Source: Isoetes taiwanensis
Lineage: Eukaryota > Streptophyta > Lycopodiopsida > Isoetales > Isoetaceae
Direction of reading: 5' to 3'
Assembly: GCA_021234155.1 (NCBI GenBank)
Contig: JAJEKV010000035.1
Location: 2,976,001-3,040,000, forward strand
DNA: 64,000 nucleotides
Shown here: piece by piece, positions 24,479 to 36,539 of the stretch
Numbering within the stretch: the stretch's first letter is position 1
Layout of the letters: each line of letters starts with the position of its first letter
Notes under the pieces: generated by a model
What the model was told of the DNA's origin: nothing
Seen by the model: the letters and a program-made list of their open reading frames with translations, nothing else
The model's database searches: none
Translations under genes and position numbers: made by a program

Positions 24479-24529
24479 AACAATAGCATGGAAAGATAAA
24501 ATTGCTTGTGATCGAGTAGTAAGCAAGAG

Positions 24530-26590
24530 GAAAAAGAATGATCACAAGTTGGTAAGTATGTGGTTATTTCCATGGTCAAGGTAAAAATCGCCTACACTCC
24601 ATGCAGTTCTGGCTATATAGTAAGATAGATTACACACAAGAGACTTTTCTATTACCAAATACTTTATGGACTAAGAACAAACAATGTCAGACATCCCAAC
24701 CTAGAAAGAAAGAATGCTCAATATTGACTCATCAACATTGAGACACACAATCAGATCTGGAATTGGTAAACAAATCATTTCTGACAAATACTAGATGCCA
24801 CCTATTCCTTTCATTATGTCAGCAACAAAATAGACAAGACCTCAGAAAATTATTGAAAGGCATATCTTACCTTTGCAATATTATACAATGCCTCACAAGC
24901 ATAGTAATCGACGCCTTGATCATCCCGGTGTTTAAAAACTTGAGAACGAGTAACATAAAATAGCTAGCTTAAGATGGCACATCAAAAGTCAAATGAATGA
25001 CTTTTTTTAATTAAACCATTCAATAGGTGCGGGAATTGTAAGCAGAGAGACAATATGGAAGTGCAGTTTTTTAAAAATTTGGTTCCACTAAGTCTAGCCC
25101 AGAAAAAGAGCAAGGATCACTAACTTTTAGCGTTTCAAGCTTCCATATGCCGCTCCAGTCAAGATTTATGTCCGAACGCCTAGGTGCTGGTATCAAACTC
25201 ATCCCTGAAACCTAGCACAAAAGACAAATGTTGTCTGAATCGATAATAAGATTTGAGGATTTTACTCAGGTGGTTACAACAATGGTGTATTTTCAGGGTG
25301 TCCTGGGATGTGTGTCTCATAAGCAGATAGCAATGAGAGCAAGAGCGGGTCAGCCTCAAAATCTATCAATTGAACTTGCTTATCACCGTCTAATTTCAAG
25401 GTGAATAGATGACCACACTTGAGTGAGCAAAATCACTATTTTAAATACTTTCCTAAATGCTATGTACAATAATTTTGAAGGATTGTCTAATTGATATGCT
25501 TCTACTGTAGGTGATTTAGAGGATCGTCCATTCTGCTGCTTGTCAAGCTAAATGGTGGCTCAAAGATTTGTCATACTTGTCTTTCTTGCAGCACAATGAA
25601 AGAGCGTCGTGCGTTAGTGAAGTTGGAGAGCTGCGGCTCGCGTTTTGGGTTTGCATGTCTACCTGGGATTGCGAATTGGTAGTGCGCAGTGGTCGCTCCT
25701 CTCCATAGCTTAGGTTTGTTGCTTCTAGTCTCAGCAATGCAGGCTTGAGGAATTGGTTGGGCCGGTTGCAGAGTTGGCAAAACATTATTATGTTTGGCCC
25801 TATATATATTTTTGTTCGTTGGAATTATTTGATGAAGCTAGAGTGGGCAGGAGAAAGAGATTAAACATTTATTAGGATAAAAGGAAGAAGATTGTGTGTG
25901 TTGCATGCGAGTGCTTGTATTATGTGTTGAATAATTTACATCAACTCCATGGGAAAGCCCAGTTTGAAGCATGGCATCGATCTAGCTATCTTTTAGCCAT
26001 CAAACTTATGATTGCCCCATTGTCAAATTAAAATGAGTTAACGTACTTAACTATTTGATGTGGTGGTTGGCGCTTAGCTAATAATATCCACATATATGCA
26101 AGCAAGCACTCTACATGACGTACATGATAAGACCCTAAAGTCAAGTTCAAAGCAAGAAGTGAATTTATGATGGCAAGGGAATGTCCTCTTAAGGTCCAAA
26201 CTGATCAAGTGTGAACCATATCTATTTATTTGTTCAATTTGACAAAATTTATGAGTATTAAATATCAATTTAGATTTAGTGTATTTATTTGTTCAATTTG
26301 ACAAAATTTATGAGTATTAAATATCAATTTAGATTTAGTGTACGATAATTTGATGTGATCAATTCAGGTGCAAATCTTACTTATCTATAATTGAAACCAT
26401 CATTTTTGTCAACATTTTGCAATTGGCATGTCATTACCATTGGGACACAGATTTTTGAAAGTGCGCCCATCTGCCGCATCCTTGATGAAGAAGAGGAAGT
26501 TTCACATCTAGGGAATGAGATCTGAATGCAATCCGTTAGCCAGAAGAACAAAACGGCGAAGATCTCCATCATGTTGTTAAAGGGATCAAG
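24530..26590. other. Intergenic with 59-bp tandem duplication
   Basis: A perfect 59-bp tandem duplication lies at 26223-26281 and 26282-26340 (unit starts TATTTATTTGTTCAATTTG). An exon-like stretch at 25308-25400 (+) reads VSHKQIAMRARAGQPQNLSI and ends near a GTGAAT, without recognisable homology. Nothing else was identified. Confidence 0.5.
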
Positions 26591-26593
26591 TGG

Positions 26594-27068
<475 letters not shown>

Positions 27069-27069
27069 C

Positions 27070-28110
27070 AAGTATAGAAAATGGTTCTTCAATGAGAACT
27101 GCAACCTGAAACAGAAGCACATTTTAAGGGCGATCTCAAAAAATAAAAAATTGCAAGGCTGCATTGACGCACCTCTTCAATGCAAAGTAAGGCAGCAGAA
27201 CACAAAAATGTGGTAGGGACTGTCATCCAATGTAATTTATTCCATAAAGCAAATGGCAATGTAGCATGCCAAACTATCAATATTCGAGATGTAAGGCGGG
27301 TATACGACAGAGGTATAGGAGTTCTGAATATGCGTTCACATGTACCCAGATGGTCATAGAGCTGTGTTAGGTTCATGTTCTGAAAAAATTCCCAAGCTTA
27401 TATTTATTTCCCAAAAGGCACATTGCAAATCCTGCCCAAAGTAGCAGTAGTTTCTATTAGTTTTCAATTAAGGCAGTTGAGCCCTACCGTGAGAGAACGC
27501 TCACAATGCACCAAGTGACAGCTCTTAATGATTCCTGAAAGTATCTGCAGTATGTACATTGGACAATGAGGAGAGGCCAATATTGCTTTCACCTCTTTAC
27601 CGTCTAGTAGCCCTTCTAACTCCTGTTATACGACGTCTTCTATAACAAGATGATCTTTGAGGCAAAAGGAAAATGCTGCCTACAATAGTATAGCAAAAAT
27701 AACTCATTGTTACGTATTGCTTTGTATACATTAATTCAGGGTGCTGGTCTCTTAAAACCTACACGAACAAGCATATCTAGCAAGTACAAGCTTATCTTAA
27801 CTGGAATTAGAATTTTAAATTGCAGTGATGTTAGACAGAGTGCAAAAAAATCTCAAGTAAAGAAATATCACTAAAAGGGAAGCCATGTAAACTATAGCTA
27901 ACATCATGGACAACTCAAGCTAAGAAGGTGCCTGGTTGACTTGGATTGCAGCTCAGATTCAAGCTACATGTTTATCTGTGATTAAGCTATTGATCTGAGT
28001 TCCAGCATGATTCTAATACTCAAAGTCCTGAGGTATGACATATTCTGAATGAAAGCTTAATGCTTCAAATTAATAAAAAGCACTTAAGTTAAATAAGCAT
28101 AAAGAAAGAA
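27070..28110. other. Intergenic, nothing recognised
   Basis: No gene or clear repeat could be recognised on either strand. Confidence 0.4.
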
Positions 28111-28115
28111 CTTAC

Positions 28116-28425
28116 AATATAATGCAGAATAAGCTTTAGCTTATCTGCATCCTCTGGGTGTTGAATCCAGAAAAGAGCTTGCCTTGTCAAGTCCCTGCTC
28201 CTATTAGTTACTAATCCCCATGCTTTCCTTGCCTCATCAAATCTTGCATAGGATGAGTTTGTCCGAAAAACTAAGAGAAGTGCAAGGGCGATGGCAGTCA
28301 ACTGGTGAGTTAAAGGGTCCACATGCAGCACTGGGGAATTAGACAAAAATTCCAACCTCACTACATCCTCATTGTAGGCTACTGTAAAAACTGAAATTAG
28401 GGTAAGACTAAATACTGGCGACCTT
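28116..28425 (-). pseudogene. Bestrophin-like (VCCN1/UPF0187) channel exon
   Basis: The minus strand reads SLTLISVFTVAYNEDVV, then LTHQLTAIALALLLVFRTNS, SYARFDEARKAWGLVTNRSR and DLTRQALFWIQ, ending at a GTAAGT donor at 28115. The LLLVFRTNSSYxRxxEARKAW block is the hallmark of plant bestrophin-like thylakoid chloride channels. Only this exon is visible. Its upstream side abuts the dispersed repeat at 28430-28745, so the first exon with the transit peptide is missing or displaced. It could be part of a gene with distant exons, but none were found in the kilobase downstream. The exon itself is open. Confidence 0.75.
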
Positions 28426-28429
28426 AAAA

Positions 28430-28745
28430 GCTTGGCTATGGCCACCACGAAAGCTTGGTAGATCTCGAAAAGCTTGGCTTGGCTTGGCCATGGCGAAATA
28501 GAAGAGAACAGAGAAGGTGGAGATTAGAACGACAGTGAAATCCGAAAGGGCGAGATCGAAATAACGGAGAGGTCGAATACTCCGACAGGCAAAAACTTGC
28601 TTTTCAAATTTTCCTGACCCTACGATCAGAAAATAAAGAATCGGACGGCTAAAAAAGAAAACAGCTGACGTGGCATGACACGTGGCATAGCTCAGAACGC
28701 ATGAAAGTGGGCAGGGGGGGTTAGGCAACCTGCTAAAAACAACAA
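28430..28745. repeat. Dispersed repeat, copy 2 (partner at 23060-23265)
   Basis: This shares ordered blocks with 23060-23265, including AATAAAGAATCGGAC and GGTTAGGCAACC. It lies directly at the 5' edge of the bestrophin-like exon and may mark the breakpoint that truncated it. Confidence 0.7.
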
Positions 28746-28759
28746 CTTTAGCCAACTAT

Positions 28760-29390
28760 AATTTGGTGTTGAAAATTTAGTGCCCTTGAAATTTGCTATG
28801 GCTGGAAAGACTAGATAGCACTGAGCAATAAGACGTGGTATATAGTGCGACAGTAGATCAATATTCCTAATCATATTGTGTGAAGAATTATCTATAGAGT
28901 ATTCAATGTATTTGCAACTTCAACTATGCACAAGTAAAAAATTATCCATTCACTAGTTCAATACATAAATTCAATGCAACTTCAACTCTACCATTTTGTT
29001 GAACCTTTAGATTTGCTACAATAACAAAAACATTATTCAAAATGTATTGGCCAAGTTATTGTAGCTTCTTTCACTGGGGGCTAGGTATCTTTCTTCTTCT
29101 ATACCATTGCAAAAGAACCCATCCAAAACAATCCAAATTAGAAACAAAACCTCTAAGACAAACAAGCTGCTCAAACTGCCTCAAATATATGGTCTTGAAT
29201 ACAATACAATACAATACAAGAATCATAGTTCCAACCACTGCGAGAATACCCTCCGGAATACTAAACGAATTGTGCAAACTTAATACAAGCCTATGTTTAT
29301 ACGGTTGCTAGGATAATAATGCAAAAGAATTACATGTATCTAGGATGATGGTTATGGGATAATGTAGGCCGTTATCTCCAGCAAAAGAAG
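28760..29390. other. Upstream region of cpSRP54, nothing else recognised
   Basis: A pentanucleotide repeat (AATAC)4 lies at 29198-29218. No gene was found. The promoter of cpSRP54 should lie here, but no unambiguous TATA box was assigned. Confidence 0.4.
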
Positions 29391-29393
29391 GCC

Positions 29394-32300
29394 ATGGCTA
29401 TGGCACCTCTTCTTCGCATTCCATGTGCCTCTATTCACTCCGCTACTTTTCATACGGCCCTCAACCATAACGGAATTGCGCAGCTGCCTTCATCCCTCTG
29501 TGCTTCGCATTGTTTTCAACACAAATGCAGTGTTAGCTTCTTTGGGGAATCTGCCTTCAGGTTGTCATCTCAAGACCAGGTATGTTTCCTACTCTATTTT
29601 GTTCTGAAATGAACTCCGTTTACTAATAATTCCAGCCTAAAATTAAATTATACAAGCTGAATGTATTCGCAAGAAAATCTACAGCTCAGTGATAATATCG
29701 CTGGATGAATTAGGAACTAGGATTTACTTGCACAAAGCCGCGGCATTATCAAAAGGGAGGATCCTTGATTGCTCGCGCTGCAGTTTTTGATCAGCTTTCT
29801 ACAAGTCTTGAGCAAGCATGGATCAAACTCCGGAAAGAAGGTATATGTTACCAAGCTAACTCGATCAAGCTACTATTATATGAAGCTGCTGTTTGTTGTA
29901 ATCTTTTCTCCCTAAATGTTCGTCCTTAAATGTAACAATCGCATGTTTTACACAACTTGCACAAAATTGAATGCTGCCCAAGGTTTCCTTCAATAACTCT
30001 GGACTATTTGTATTTTGTCAGATGTTCTAACAAGAGAAAACATAAAGGAACCACTGCAAGACATTCGTCGAGCTCTTCTAGAAGCAGATGTATGGACTCT
30101 ATTCTTATAATACTTGCCAAGAGTGTTAACGTGATCTTCTGTGCCTCCTGATCATGTTTATATGCTTTAATCATGAAGGTAAGTTTGCCAGTGGCACGCC
30201 GATTTGTAAAGTCCATCTCAGAAAAGGCTATTGGCACAGGGGTCATCCGTGGTGTTAAGCCGGATCAACAACTAGTGAAAGTATGGGTTCTCTCTCTTGT
30301 AACGATGGGAGATTGTTTTATCATGCCTTTTAAGTCAACATTTTAATGCATGATCAGGTAGTCAATGATGAGCTGGTTAAACTTATGGGGGGTGAAACTT
30401 CTGGAATTGAGTTTGCAAAAGTTGGGCCCACTGTGATATTGATGGCAGGTCTCCAAGGAGTTGGAAAAACTACTGCTTGTGGCAAACTTGCACTTTATTT
30501 AAAAAAAAAGGTAAAATTTTTGAGTCAGTCAAATCAACCAATGAACCATCTCAAAGTCCTTGCAAGTCTTGGATGAAATAAGCCTAGGTGCATGTACCTT
30601 GTAGGTTAGATCAATATGGAAAGCCCTGCATTTCTTGATGAGAGGCAGGTTTAGGCTATGGCCACTTTCTTTTAATCTCCTAATATGCAGGTCCTGCTCC
30701 TCGTGCTTGCAAACTTCTGCTGACATTAGCTTTTAGACAGTGGTAGAGCAACTCATCTCACTATGGCTTCATGATGCAGGGTAAGAGCTGCATGATGGTA
30801 GCTACAGATGTGTACAGGCCAGCAGCTATTGATCAATTAATCACTTTAGGAAAGCAGGTCTGTATATTCACCCGTATTATTCATTACTTCTGAATGCTGC
30901 TCTGGAATTCTTGTTCAGATGTTATTTTGCTCCGCTTGTGCAATATCATGCATTAGCCCACTTTAGCTTCAATCAACATTCTCATCTAGCTAGTGTGCTC
31001 TATGTCTCAATAAATTGTCGCTCTGCAATATCAGGTGGATGTCCCTGTTTTCGAAGCAGGGAACCAATTGAGGCCTCCAGAAATAGCAAAGCGAGGATTG
31101 GCAGAAGCAAAGAAGAAAGGAGTAGATGTTGTCATAGTTGATACAGCAGGACGCCTTCAGGTTTGTAGGAGAACAACATATTTATTTCAATAAGAATGAG
31201 GTAACAATGTTCACATCTTATCATGGGCAGGTAGATAAAGGAATGATGGATGAACTGAAACAACTTAAGCAGGCTGTGAACCCTACAGAGGTTCTTCTAG
31301 TGGTTGATGCAATGACAGGCCAGGAAGCAGCAGGTTTCTTTCATGGCCTCTCTTGGTCAGAAAATATCCTATGGAATAGTAGTATTTATTAGATGTAATG
31401 TATTGAAGTTTGCCATGTTCATTGATTAACATAAATATTGTCAATGCAGCTTTGGTGGCATCTTTCAACCTAGAGGTTGGCATAACAGGTGCAATTTTGA
31501 CAAAGCTTGATGGTGACTCCCGTGGTGGAGCTGCATTGAGTGTCAAGGAGGTAGCTTATCACTTTGTTTCCCAGTAGTTTCTGCACGTGTTACGTTTTGT
31601 TTATAATGCCATATGCCAATTCAGGTTTCAGGTAAGCCTATTAAATTTGTAGGAGAAGGAGAAAGCATGACAGCATTAGAACCATTTTATCCTGATCGTA
31701 TGGCAAGCCGTATTCTTGGAATGGGGGATGTCCTTTCATTTGTGGAAAAGGCTCAAGAATCTGTAAGTTACATGGATCCCTGTGGCATTTACCTATGACT
31801 ATCTAATGCCATTAACCATTTGCTCAGATGTTGAAAGAGGAAGCCTTAGAAATTGAAAGGAAAATTATGGAAGCAAAATTTGATTTTAACGACTTCTTAA
31901 AACAAACACGCATGCTTGCCCGTATGGGCTCAATGAGTGGAGTGCTGAAACTAATTCCAGGCATGAATAAGGTTAGTTATTATAATGAATTTCATTATCT
32001 TATGTTATCTGCTTCGAGTGCTGTTACAATCTTACCATCAGTATAAAAGTGACAACTAATCAAAATGTCTCACCCATTTTGAGCAGGTTACCCCTCAGCA
32101 GATATATGAAGCAGAGAAAAGCCTTAAGATAATGGAATCAATGATCAACTCAATGACCCCAAGTATGTTCCTATTAAATTAGTCCTGAGGATCTAGTTTC
32201 TAAGATGATCTGCCTAAAAGGTGTTTTTAAGGATCCTTGATGAATGTTTGTCTAGATTTGTCTAAATGAAGTCTGATCCATACAACTTTATCAACATGGC

Positions 32301-32877
32301 AGAGGAACGGGCAGACCCTGAACTTCTTGCAAAATCACCATCGAGGAGGAGGAGAGTAGCTCGTGGTTCTGGGAGAACAGACTTGCAGGTGGGCTTCCAT
32401 TTGAAAACTAAAAAAAAAAAAAAAAAACTAAGAAGAAATTATACTTGGCTTGGGCAAAGTGTCCAGGTCATGAGGACAGATACAGAAGGATAAATGCAAA
32501 TTTCAGCTGAACTTTTTGACCTTCCCAGCTTCACACATGGTATCTTTACATTGCAGGTAAGCCAGCTTGTTTCACAACTATATCAGATGCGAGCCAGCAT
32601 GAAAAACCTGGCTACGTTAATGAAGGGAGGGAAGATTCCTGGACTTGATAATATTGACGAAGCATTAAACAAAGGATTGAAGGTCTGCCCTTAAAGAACT
32701 GAAAGTCTGTTAGCAATTTTCCATGCATTTTTTTTAATCTTTCAACTTCTCCATATCCCATAGGCACCTCCTGGAACAGCAAAAAGGAAGAGGAGCAAAT
32801 CAGATTTTCAAAAGCAGCTTGCATCATCATCTGCTTCAAAGAGTTTCGGATCGAAGGGTTTTGGAGCTAAAAAATAA
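29394..32877 (+). CDS. cpSRP54: Chloroplast signal recognition particle 54 kDa GTPase (cpSRP54)
   Basis: Fifteen exons with GT-AG introns join to about 567 codons: 29394-29579, 29738-29840, 30022-30089, 30179-30280, 30358-30510, 30780-30857, 31035-31160, 31231-31333, 31450-31550, 31625-31762, 31828-31971, 32087-32162, 32303-32388, 32557-32682, 32764-32877. Phases agree at every junction and no internal stop occurs. The first about 62 residues ([19 protein letters not shown]) are Ser/Ala-rich and acidic-poor, as in a stromal transit peptide. An N domain follows, then the GTPase with GLQGVGKTT (184-192), DTAGR (266-270) and TKLD (324-327), then the M domain ([24 protein letters not shown]) and a basic Ser/Lys tail. 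In the stroma the protein pairs with cpSRP43 to carry LHC proteins to thylakoids via cpFtsY/Alb3, and it also binds chloroplast ribosomes. Length is close to that usual for the family. The start is the first ATG; a second lies two codons on. Confidence 0.96.
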
Positions 32878-33228
32878 TTGTCAACCATGTCGTTTGTTTT
32901 GCAGCAAAAACAACATGCGCTGTTCCAGATAGCAAGATGGGTAAACTTCTATTTCCAAGTACCCTTGGCCATCGAAACAACAAGAGAAATATTAAGCATC
33001 AGATACACATGAGATATGAAAAATGCATTCCAGATGTGACTAAACTATAAAACTCCACCTCACCATGGTTGTTTAAAAACAACTGAAGTAAAATACATCA
33101 GTTGTCATGATGCTGATGCTATGACAAGTCAGAAACTTTGTTGAACAGAATACCTTTATTAGAAAAAGCATAACATACTCCAGGAGCAGCAATTTTCATA
33201 AAAATATTTGTTACTTTATAATAAAGAT
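32878..33228. other. Convergent intergenic region between cpSRP54 and the F-box gene
   Basis: This 350-bp spacer holds the 3' ends of both convergent genes. AT-rich with no other feature. AATAAAG at about 33220 is on the plus strand; no clear polyadenylation signal was assigned for either gene. Confidence 0.5.
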
Positions 33229-33229
33229 C

Positions 33230-34551
33230 TCAAACATCATTCAAGTCCAAAGTGGTATACACAGGGTTACACCTCTTCTTCCATTTGGAATTGCATGGTC
33301 CAGATCGCAAATTTTGCTCAAATGCAATGCTCTTATGTAAATCTGGGTTCCTGACTGGTGTTGGTACAGGTATATGTCCCCAGACCTGATCAACAACATT
33401 ATAACTTGCTGTGAAGCTTAAACCATCTATATATATGTTAGGACCTGCAAATAAAGGTTTCAGCCGGAGCGAAAAGGGCGCAGCATAGGCTTCCAATCCC
33501 TCAAGGCAGCGAGCCCATAATTTTGGAGGCATGGTAGCTACTTTTCTCCATATGGTGCCCTTGGTTAAATATATAAGTTCCCAAATTTGAATAGATTGGG
33601 GGCAAGGATCAGACCATCCCACTGTAAAAATCCGTGTCCCAGATTTTCCCAAGTTGGGATCCAAGTATATTTTAAATTCTGGATCCGTGCTTTCGCGCTT
33701 TCTTATAAGATTGCAAGGAAGTTGAATATCACAATTCCATTTGTTGATCAAGGAATTGTAGGTAACAACATGGATCTGGTCTGCAGAAGAATTACGGAGC
33801 CGTGCTGTGCAATATATAGTGTTGTCTATCACAAAGCGAAAATTTGTTATTCCTTGCCCTATCACAACACCACTCTTGATCCATGACTCTGATCTAGAAT
33901 CATATATCATAATACAAGAATTGTTTCGCGTGCTATTGATGGTAAGAAAAATCTTGAAACTGCCATCAGTTGAAGCTTGAATACAAGAACTGCCTTGTCT
34001 TATCATGCAGTTTTTCAGTTGTAAACCTACAATCTGATAAGACTTATTTAATAGGTTAAAATGGCCACACGAAACTCGTTAAAAGGACCCTCCAAAACCA
34101 TGTAGGGACGTCTGAATGCAGCACAGCAAACAAGCCCACCATCACTTTTAAAGTGGCGCATATGCTTACCGACTTTGGAGAGAAAAGGAAGCCGAAAATC
34201 TGCCCAAATTGGAGCTTTGCTTCCTGTAAGAGCATTTGTAACAGAGGGTCTATGAACTAGAACTTTAGTTTTAGACTTACAGAGAATGAGCCAGCTTCTG
34301 TCCGCGCAGTGCTGGCTATGGCGGTGCAGAAAATCGTCAGATAGTATTCGGGATCTCCATGAATTAGAGACAAGGCACATCCTGACAAGGGCACATGTGG
34401 GCAGCCGCTGCAGTATGAGCTCCACAATTTCATCTGGGTATGCTGATCCCAAACTGAACATTTGTTCTTCATGGATTAGCTGTTGTGCTTGCTTTTCTAT
34501 AGCAATGTTCTTCCTGCTGCGGAGTGAGAAGAATCCTTTTTTGCTGGACAT
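33230..34551 (-). CDS. F-box protein with kelch/FBA-like C-terminal domain; one frameshift
   Basis: This intronless gene lies in two frames. 34551-34048 holds a basic N-terminus and the F-box (YPDEIVELILQRLPTCALVR through MCLVSNSWRSRIL, about residues 38-70). After a break in a run of four A (34058-34061, plus strand), 34006-33230 continues the substrate-binding part with kelch-like strands such as SCIMIYDSRSESWIKSG, IQIWELIY and WARCLEGLEAYA. One extra base in the A run would join both halves to about 440 residues, the usual size of plant F-box/kelch proteins (SCF ubiquitin-ligase adaptors). The rest is intact, so either a recent mutation or a homopolymer base error is likely. Layout resembles the small LCR/At5g15710-type group, but the subfamily is not certain. 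Confidence 0.85.
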
Positions 34552-34559
34552 TTCGGAAG

Positions 34560-35600
34560 GCTAAGAATTTGATGCAGGCACAGCTTCTGCAGCTCGCTTA
34601 AGTATAAAACAGTCAAAAGGCCTAAAGGAAATGCCTAAAGGAGAAAGGTCTGAATACTCGGAATCCCACAATACTAAAATTAATTTGGTACATTCCAAAA
34701 TTAATTTGTTCCAGCCTTTATATTCTGCAATTGTAGAAGGGGGCAGATATAATTGGATATGGCGAGAAAAAGAGGTTTTATTCAGCAAAAACTAGGAAGG
34801 CTATGGCAAGCCAGGGCAGTCTCAGATTTATGCTTAGAGCTTCTGGCTGCGCCTCTCAAGCAAGCGATCCCAATCCATAGCAATTGGTGCATTTTTTTAT
34901 ATTTTAGCCTAATCGATTCCCGTTTATCAACCTGAAGCAGTGTTCTAAGTGTTATAATGTGGACAGCACTTGCCATCTCTCCAAATTAAATTCTAGTTGG
35001 CCGTGGTCTATCATTTTGTAGACTTGCAATGCCTTTGGTATAAATGATTTCTTAGATGATCAATGTGCTAGAAATCTGTATGTTTTCCATAACTATAGGA
35101 GATTTATGCTAAAAATTTTGGCCATGACGAGATTTTGATGCACTACATTTTCAGAAATCTCAATATTTTCATATTCATGCAAAAAGTTTCGGCCTTCTTA
35201 ACCTATGAAGAGATTTTGCTGCACTACATTTTCAAGAATTATTTCTTTTCATGTTTGTTTAGTGCCCGTTGTTTTGTCTAAATCATGCCAATTTAGCTCT
35301 CCTTTATGTGCTAAAATATTCAAGGACCTTTATAAGCCTTATGTTTTTCTTATCAAGGTAAGACATAAGATAGATAGATAGATAGTATTTTTACATCATG
35401 TCGCCTAACTTTAGGGAATTCAGTTGCCCCTTCATTCTATATAACGTGCATTCATGGAGAGCTGGTTATGGTGCCGGGCAACCTACAAAGCATATACTTG
35501 TTTACACTTGCTACTGCATGTAATCATTCTAAAAAAGGCAAAAAAATGGGATTGAAGCATTGCCAACCATGTGCTTGTCTTGGACATTATTCGTTATTAT
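34560..35600 (+). repeat. Segmental repeat copy 1 with conserved micro-ORF
   Basis: The unit opens with GGCCTAAAGGAAATGCCTAA and CAAAATTAATTTG, then TTCTGCAATTGTAGAAGGGG. Then comes a frame reading DMARKRGFIQQKLGRLWQAR followed by AVSDLCLELL (34751-34845), then noncoding AT-rich DNA and a (GATA)n tract at 35372. Other copies lie at about 37340, 39500 and 40960. The micro-ORF stays open in all four. Confidence 0.8.
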
Positions 35601-36530
35601 TCTTTCCTTATGGGTTTTTTTGCATCTTTCATTTGTAGCCATTGATGTAACGAATATTCTGTGTTTTATGCCACATCAAAGACCATTAAATTTTCGATGA
35701 AAAACCTCCCTGCCACTTCCAATGGTGCAAAACACACCAATGGTACGATACTTTAATAAAATACAAAAACTAGATGCCCACACATGTTGTGCTATCTGCT
35801 GTGTTACTCGGTTGAATCGGCTACAACCACATTGGAACAAACTCTAAACACAATCAATGCATTTTCAATTGGCAGAACTTTTGAATCGCCCGCCTGCATC
35901 TGTGCATCTCTTCATACTCATAGCAATCAGATTTTCAACTGCCACCTGCACCATTGGCAGTTTTTTATCGCCATAAGGATCATGAGCTACTGCCCTAACC
36001 AACCCTAAGTTGAATCCAACACTTCGAACTGTCTAAATGATCCTGGACCGGAATCAATCCTTTTCCTGGGTCAATCCTCTTCCTCGACACCAGGGCTGGA
36101 GGATTCGAACCTCTAGGCCATGTCGGCCTCACTAGAACCTTCTACTTTCATTTTAAGGACTATGGCAACTGCCATGACATGATTCATAAGTGGGCTTCAT
36201 CCGCCATAGGCGATGCCGGAACCCTGCCTCCAAGCCTGCCCCACTGGGATCCATTGCCGCCCCTGCTGAAAAAAGAAAGGAGCATGTATTCTTATCCTTA
36301 TATCCCTAAACCAAAAAAAAAAAAACACATGCCCGCGCCGTTTTTTGAATGCTACCTTCACCGGCCAACAAGCAGCTAAATCAGTTAAAAAATATAGTTT
36401 GAATACAATTTCCCATACCGTACAAGACTAAATCTTGGCCCAACCATGCCTGAAATACTGCCGGCAAATACCAAACAAAAATATTGCAAGTTATCAATGG
36501 CATCATGTAGAACCCATAACTAATTTAAGG
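35600..36530. other. Intergenic; tRNA-like box B on minus strand
   Basis: At 36086-36125 the minus strand reads CTAGAGGTTCGAATCCTCC, a T-arm/box B of Leu/Ser-tRNA type, without a confident box A. It could be a SINE or tRNA remnant. No gene was seen. Confidence 0.3.
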
Positions 36531-36539
36531 TTCAATACA

